Of a stretch of 7,418 nucleotides of DNA, positions 6,001 through 7,418 are shown piece after piece. Each line of letters begins with the position of its first letter. The stretch's first letter is position 1. Below the pieces are notes generated by a model that was not told the DNA's origin, made no database searches, and saw only the letters and a list, made by a program, of their open reading frames with translations. A program made the translations under genes and the position numbers. Source of the DNA: Oscillospiraceae bacterium (lineage in GTDB: Bacteria > Bacillota_A > Clostridia > Oscillospirales > JAAYXM01); contig JAFQVE010000562.1 in the NCBI GenBank assembly GCA_017408185.1, positions 1-7,418 on the forward strand, given 5' to 3'.

Positions 6001-7418
6001 ATCGGCATTTCCGCCCGGGACGTAGGCAAGTGCTGAGCTTGATGTTCCGGTTGCGTTATTATAGGCGTATAGATTATACCTGATTGTGGGATATTCTCCG
6101 TCTTCAGGTTTCTGAATATCCGTCTTTACTTTGAGAGTGAGCTGATAGAACTTACCGGGTTCAACAACAACTCGCTCTCCATTTCTCTTCAGAAGTATTG
6201 TCACCATATTTTCCGGCATCGGAAGATCAGGGTTAAATGTAAACGCAAGAGCACGGTTATCCGCATTCCCGTCTTTTTCCTCTGTCTCAATGCCTGCACG
6301 GAAGAATACCGGAGTTTCCGGAGCCGTATCATTGCGCGTATAATCCCAGACCCATTCATCTTCTTCAAAATCAGGGTTTAAATGCTCCATCATATTTCTT
6401 CCCGCAGGTGCAACAATGAGACTGTATTCTGCAGTTCTCGAAACACCTTTATAGGTTATGTTTGCAATAATCTTTGTCTGACCGTTGCTTTTTGCTGTAA
6501 CAAGTCCGGTCTCTGAAACCGTAGCAACATTTTCATCCGATGATGAATATTCAATGAAAAGCTTTGATGTATCAATATTATCTATCTCAATTCCAACATC
6601 GTCATAAAACCTATATTCAATCTGCTTTTCCGTCATATTCGGCATCGGATCATTTTCATCAAGAAGTCCATGAACGGAAATTGCCGCTTTATCAAACTCC
6701 CCTGCCGGAGGTTTGATTGTAAACGTTGTCGGCTTTACATCAAAAAACACTCTTGTTCCAGAGGTTAGCGGAACGAAGTTCTCATTCTTTCCGACAGGAT
6801 GGAACATAAGATAATATGTATAATCAGAATCAAGGTAAACTTCATTAGAAGTCAAAGTTTTCACTTCAGATTTTTCCGAATACATATCAATACTTGCAAG
6901 CTTATTCTTGTCACCAAGAGATTTGATATATGTAGTCAGACTTCCGCTTCCATTTCCCGATGCACCATATACAAATTCAGGTAGTGTCCCGTCATTTTTA
7001 ACAAGATATACGTTCGTTATGGGAGAGCTTTCCTTTGCAAGATAGCTGAGTTTTGGGATATATGTTCCGCTTTCGGGAACTTTAAGCTCAATGGCGTATG
7101 CCGCAGCGCCGCCATCTGCACGACTTTCGTATGCATTCCACAAAAGTCCTGCAGAGTCGGCATATGTGTTATAAACATAGCAGGTTGCTGCCGCTTTCCA
7201 AGGGGATGTGACATTAGAAAGAACAGTATCAAATGTCATTTCTGCAAGAGATGTGCGCTGTACATTTGTGGAGCTTCCGAAAGCTTCACGGCTGAAATTA
7301 TAAGTATATTCCTTTGTTGCTCTTTCAAGCTCTTTTACGGTAATATTTACAGTATCTGAAAAGTCAGTTCCGTCAAGAGTTGCGGTTATTGTAACTTCAC
7401 CCTTTGCAACTGCGGTAA
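1..7418 (-). CDS. Giant SLH-anchored multidomain heparinase II/III-family protein (partial at both ends)
   Basis: This is one open frame of 2472 complete codons, read from 7416 down to 1, with no stop or frameshift; both ends run off the window. The protein is a modular surface enzyme: Ig-like and carbohydrate-binding-like modules fill roughly the first 1190 residues, a heparinase II/III-type lyase unit follows (about 1196-2132), then accessory beta domains, a Gly/Pro/Thr linker and SLH domains. Heparinase II/III proteins cleave uronate-containing polysaccharides (heparin/heparan sulfate, alginate and others) by beta-elimination. SLH domains bind secondary cell-wall polymers of Gram-positive bacteria, so the product is inferred to sit outside the cell on the wall. 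A signal peptide is expected upstream but is not visible. Known heparinases are commonly 600-900 residues, so most of this chain is accessory. The family call is firm; the substrate is unknown. No start site, ribosome binding site or operon partner can be assessed. Confidence 0.96.
109..270 (-). other. SLH domain 1 (complete)
   Basis: Residues 2383-2436 fit the S-layer homology consensus: Phe-Thr-Asp-Leu, His-Ala-Trp-Ala, Ala-Ile-Asn-Ala-Leu-Ala, Gly-Ile-Ile-Lys-Gly, Thr-Phe-Ser-Pro, Ile-Thr-Arg-Ala-Asp-Phe and a final Leu-Val-Arg-Ala-Phe-Gly-Leu. SLH domains anchor proteins non-covalently to secondary cell-wall polymers, often pyruvylated. The key motif here is Thr-Arg-Ala-Asp (2422-2425) in place of the common Thr-Arg-Ala-Glu, a conservative change. 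Confidence 0.96.
271..366 (-). other. Glycine-rich then Pro/Thr linker before the SLH anchor
   Basis: Residues 2351-2382 start with a run of eight glycines broken by one alanine and continue with a Thr/Ser/Pro/Glu/Val stretch with prolines every few residues. This is a flexible hinge followed by an extended spacer, as commonly seen just before SLH domains in Clostridia surface enzymes. The DNA at about 340-362 is a short GGN-codon run and not an independent repeat element. Confidence 0.88.
367..642 (-). other. Putative-Ig (He_PIG-like) domain
   Basis: Residues 2259-2350 match the He_PIG pattern: an opening Asn-Pro-Ala-Pro-Val-Phe, a strand Ile-Ser-Val-Thr-Val-Asn-Ala-Thr-Ala, then Leu-Pro-Arg-Gly-Gly-Ala-Leu-Asp-Ala-Glu-Thr-Gly-Lys-Phe-Thr-Trp-Lys-Pro-Thr (about 2300-2318), and Gln-Ile-Gly-Asp-Asn with a closing Tyr-Phe-Thr-Ile-Thr-Val. 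The 'T-G-x-F-x-W-x-P-T' core is characteristic of these cadherin-like surface domains. It bridges the enzyme to the anchor linker. Confidence 0.8.
643..1020 (-). other. Beta-rich accessory region C-terminal to the lyase
   Basis: Residues 2133-2258 follow the lyase without a low-complexity break. Recognisable elements are Gly-Lys-Ile-Val-Asp-Phe (2196-2201), an acidic Val-Glu-Phe-Asp-Cys-Glu-Ile strand, Leu-Ser-Gly-Arg-Ile-Ile-Asp-Val-Glu (2227-2235), Tyr-Val-Ile-Glu-Ser-Val (2244-2249 region), Lys-Leu-Gly-Asn-Val-Thr-Leu and a closing Gly-Lys-Ser-Phe-Asn-Ile-Pro. Segments of this kind are found after some heparinase-type beta-sandwiches, so it may be part of the enzyme rather than an independent module. 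I cannot name a family. Confidence 0.45.
1021..2184 (-). other. Heparinase II/III-like lyase: C-terminal beta-sandwich (PF07940 type) with HxH...D...H site
   Basis: Residues 1745-2132 hold the family's diagnostic block: Ser-His-Ser-His-Lys-Asp (1785-1790), Tyr-Gly-Ile-Pro-Leu-Thr-Ser-Asp-Leu-Gly-Tyr-Pro (1799-1810) and Leu-Ala-His-Asn-Thr-Val-Val-Val-Asn (1827-1835). In heparinase II the equivalent residues are catalytic His406 and metal ligands His408, Asp425 and His464. Here they would be His1786, His1788, Asp1806 and His1829. HxH and the aspartate have almost the same spacing as in heparinase II; the last His is closer. Downstream strands carry Tyr-Arg-Arg-Thr-Val-Val-Met-Val and a late Val-Arg-Arg-Lys-Gly-Arg-Asp-Leu. 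This is the strongest evidence for lyase family membership. The substrate (glycosaminoglycan, alginate or other uronate polymer) cannot be told. Confidence 0.9.
2185..3831 (-). other. Heparinase II/III-like lyase: N-terminal alpha/alpha-toroid region
   Basis: Residues 1196-1744 form the helical half of the lyase. It opens with an Arg-Thr-Tyr-Tyr-Thr-Asp-Glu-Met segment and Tyr-Asn-Trp-Ala-Arg-Ser-Glu, then Met-Val-Pro-Gly-Glu-Gly-Ile-Pro-Arg; I recognise this opening from bacterial heparinase II/III-type proteins. Later helices carry Tyr-Thr-Gly-Asp-Val-Lys-Tyr, Leu-Leu-Asp-Arg-Val-Ala-Asp-Val-Tyr-Pro and Ile-Trp-Glu-Thr-Gly. Candidate catalytic residues, by order and spacing against heparinase II (His202, Tyr257), are His1553 in Asn-Phe-Gly-Ser-His-Gln and Tyr1615 in Ala-Pro-Gly-Tyr-Asn, 62 residues apart. 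The position matching Glu205 of heparinase II (His+3) is Thr1556. These role assignments are inference from motif order, not a structural alignment. Confidence 0.85.
3523..3621 (-). other. Paired CxxC motifs (zinc-ribbon-like) inside the lyase toroid
   Basis: Residues 1266-1298 hold Cys-Arg-Tyr-Cys-Gly (Cys1266, Cys1269) and, 25 residues later, Cys-Pro-Ser-Cys-Lys (Cys1295, Cys1298), followed by Lys-Phe-Pro-Ser-Asn-Asp-Phe. Four cysteines as two CxxC pairs look like a structural zinc site. From memory, similar Cys pairs ahead of 'F-P-x-N-D-F' occur in some heparinase II/III-like proteins, so this may be a subfamily trait. Zinc binding is inferred; disulfides are an alternative for an extracellular protein. 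Confidence 0.7.
3838..4107 (-). other. Bacterial Ig-like domain (Big_2 type) next to the lyase
   Basis: Residues 1104-1193 contain Val-Ala-Trp-Val-Thr-Glu-Asn-Pro-Glu-Ile-Ala-Glu-Val-Ser-Asp-Thr-Gly-Tyr-Ala-Thr (about 1145-1164), then Gly-Leu-Gly-Ser-Ala-Lys-Ile-Gly-Val-Thr-Val and a final strand ending Val-Tyr-Ile-Ser-Val-Arg. This is the last Ig module before the catalytic unit, which starts within a few residues. Confidence 0.83.
4138..4425 (-). other. Bacterial Ig-like domain (Big_2 type)
   Basis: Residues 998-1093 have a clear Big_2 core: Ser-Asp-Ser-Asp-Val-Ala-Glu-Val-Ser-Glu-Ser-Gly-Met-Ile-Thr-Ala (about 1050-1065), followed by Gly-Ile-Gly-Glu-Thr-Thr-Ile-Thr-Val-Thr-Ala and the closing strand Lys-Glu-Ile-Ser-Val-Lys-Val. 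An acidic loop rich in Ser, Glu and Asp (about 1031-1042) is inserted before the core. It follows module B just as the Big_2 domain at 229-335 follows module A. Confidence 0.85.
4441..4908 (-). other. Module B: beta-rich, probably carbohydrate-binding domain, resembles module A
   Basis: Residues 837-992 start with a Phe-Ile-Leu-Asn-Phe-Gly-Gly strand. They contain Trp864 and Trp868, a Tyr-Leu-Tyr-Asn motif (879-882), an Ala-Val-Asp-Phe-Thr-Val-Pro-Tyr-Thr-Gly-Asn-Tyr strand-turn (897-908), a Val-Asn-Ile-Tyr-Ile-Asp-Gly-Lys-Tyr-Val-Gly hairpin (925-935), and a Tyr-Leu-Glu-Lys-Gly-Thr-His-Lys-Leu-Thr-Leu strand before the final Tyr-Val-Arg-Phe-Ala-Ala. The last elements are a typical ending of CBM6/CBM35-like or related jelly-roll modules, where an extended 'L-x-x-G-x-H-x-L-x-L' strand is common. 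Several exposed Trp/Tyr residues fit sugar binding. It lacks the roughly 40 extra residues seen in module A. Confidence 0.62.
4909..5193 (-). other. Ig-like domain
   Basis: Residues 742-836 show an alternating hydrophobic strand pattern: a Val-Ser-Ala-Glu-Leu opening, Pro-Ile-Val-Leu-Ser-Gly-Lys, an Ile-Lys-Trp-Asn-Ile-Glu-Ser strand containing the tryptophan often found in Ig cores, a Val-Ser-Ile-Asp-Ala-Asn-Asn-Met-Ile-Phe turn, and a closing strand ending Val-Glu-Val-Thr-Val-Val-Glu. The last strand runs directly into module B. Assignment to a named family is uncertain. Confidence 0.6.
5194..5475 (-). other. Bacterial Ig-like domain (Big_2 type)
   Basis: Residues 648-741 carry a Big_2-like core: Glu-Ser-Leu-Thr-Pro-Glu-Ile-Ile-Ser-Val-Asp-Glu-Asn-Gly-Asn-Ile-Thr-Gly-Leu (about 695-713), then an Arg-Ala-Gly-Arg-Gly-Lys-Phe-Ser-Ala-Thr strand and a closing strand ending Glu-Ile-Ile-Val-Ser. 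It sits in a run of three Ig-like units between the CBM4/9-like module and module B. Confidence 0.75.
5476..5796 (-). other. Ig-like beta-sandwich domain (divergent)
   Basis: Residues 541-647 look like a divergent Ig-like domain. A starting Leu-Glu-Met-Glu-Ile-Ser-Gly-Asp strand leads to Gly-Gly-Thr-Phe-Thr-Val-Ile-Ser, then a Ser-Ser-Asp-Glu-Asn-Ile-Val motif (588-594) like the Big_2 'S-S-D-x-x-V-A' element, and an Asn-Gly-Thr-Ala-Thr-Ile-Ser-Gly-Lys-Leu-Thr strand before the closing Val-Ser-Val-Thr-Thr. The family is uncertain; a spacer role is inferred from its position in the Ig array. Confidence 0.55.
5797..6402 (-). other. CBM4/9-like carbohydrate-binding module
   Basis: Residues 339-540 follow the plan of CBM4/9 jelly-roll modules. 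An opening Asn-Pro-Asp-Phe-Glu-Glu (347-352) matches the usual 'N-x-x-F-E' start and is followed by Trp-Val-Trp. A Pro-Gly-Lys-Phe-Tyr-Gln-Leu-Thr-Leu-Lys-Val-Lys strand (421-432) follows, then Glu-Thr-Phe-Ser-Glu-Trp-Gln-Glu-Val-Val-Val-Pro before the last strands. It closes with Ile-Trp-Met-Asp-Asp-Phe-Glu-Leu-Arg-Glu, matching the family's usual 'x-D-D-x-x-L' end. About 200 residues is slightly longer than the usual 130-170. It probably binds polysaccharide next to the lyase; the ligand is unknown. Confidence 0.68.
6412..6732 (-). other. Bacterial Ig-like domain (Big_2 type)
   Basis: Residues 229-335 contain the Big_2 hallmark: Ser-Ser-Ser-Asp-Glu-Asn-Val-Ala-Thr-Val-Ser-Glu-Thr-Gly-Leu-Val-Thr-Ala (about 291-308), followed by a Gly-Gln-Thr-Lys-Ile-Ile-Ala strand and the closing strand at 328-335. 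Its N-terminal half is longer than usual, with an acidic Met-Pro-rich loop near 253-262. Such domains act as rigid spacers or adhesive modules in surface proteins. Confidence 0.82.
6733..7332 (-). other. Module A: beta-rich, probably carbohydrate-binding or adhesive domain
   Basis: Residues 29-228 do not match a family I can name with certainty. The segment opens with a Tyr-Thr-Tyr-Asn-Phe-Ser strand (37-42), has a Tyr-Val-Tyr-Asn motif (80-83), then Ala-Tyr-Ala-Ile-Glu-Leu-Lys-Val-Pro-Glu-Ser-Gly-Thr-Tyr (106-119) and a Val-Tyr-Leu-Val strand. It closes with a Tyr-Leu-Asp-Ser-Asp-Tyr hairpin and a strand ending at Val-Phe-Phe-Asp-Val-Lys (223-228). The strand-turn 'Val-Pro-x-Ser/Thr-Gly-x-Tyr' is typical of jelly-roll carbohydrate-binding modules. 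Module B (residues 837-992) shares the same landmarks in the same order, and both are followed by a Big_2 domain. Function in glycan binding is inferred. Confidence 0.55.
7333..7416 (-). other. C-terminal end of a bacterial Ig-like (Big_2-type) domain
   Basis: Residues 1-28 have the closing-strand pattern of a Big_2 domain: Ala-Lys-Gly, then a Val-Thr-Ile-Thr-Ala strand, a Leu-Asp-Gly turn and a final strand ending Val-Asn-Ile-Thr-Val. The same ending recurs in the downstream Ig domains (for example near residues 313-335 and 1070-1092). Most of this domain lies outside the window, so at least one more Ig domain precedes module A. Confidence 0.75.

Noticed and set aside
1..7418. Possible frameshift, internal stop, CRISPR, tRNA, rRNA, insertion sequence, promoter or terminator
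   Set aside because: All 2472 codons were read in one frame without interruption, and domain order is coherent from end to end. No repeated spacers, cloverleaf, terminal inverted repeats or hairpin-plus-T run stood out, and there is no non-coding DNA to hold them.

Overview
The whole window lies inside one very large protein-coding gene on the minus strand. Read from position 7416 down to position 1, it gives 2472 uninterrupted codons. I translated the frame end to end and found no stop codon and no frameshift. Neither the start codon nor the stop codon is in the window, so the signal peptide, the first N-terminal modules and the last part of the C-terminal anchor are missing. There is no intergenic DNA, RNA gene, promoter, terminator, mobile element or CRISPR array here. 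Residue numbers below are local: residue 1 is the codon at 7416-7414.

The product is a modular, secreted, cell-surface polysaccharide lyase-like protein. Its order from N to C is: end of a bacterial Ig-like domain (1-28); beta-rich module A, probably carbohydrate-binding or adhesive (29-228); Big_2-type Ig domain (229-335); CBM4/9-like carbohydrate-binding module (339-540); three Ig-like domains (541-647, 648-741, 742-836); module B, which resembles module A (837-992); two Big_2-type Ig domains (998-1093, 1104-1193); a heparinase II/III-type catalytic unit made of an alpha/alpha toroid carrying a CxxC...CxxC pair (1196-1744) and a beta-sandwich with the HxH...D...H site (1745-2132); a C-terminal beta accessory region (2133-2258); a putative-Ig (He_PIG-like) domain (2259-2350); a Gly-rich then Pro/Thr linker (2351-2382); one complete SLH domain (2383-2436); and the start of a second SLH domain (2442-2472, cut by the window edge).

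The SLH domains, Big_2 repeats, many Lys/Glu/Asp/Ile codons and moderate-to-low GC suggest a Gram-positive Clostridia-like anaerobe, plausibly an uncultured gut or biomass-degrading member. This is inferred from architecture only. The likely job is to hold a lyase for an acidic, uronate-containing polysaccharide on the cell wall, with the Ig and carbohydrate-binding modules acting as stalk and substrate-targeting arms. The exact substrate cannot be read from the sequence. I see no multi-gene system. The most notable points are the unusual size and module number, the A/B module duplication, the metal-ribbon-like insertion in the toroid, and the partly conserved active site.
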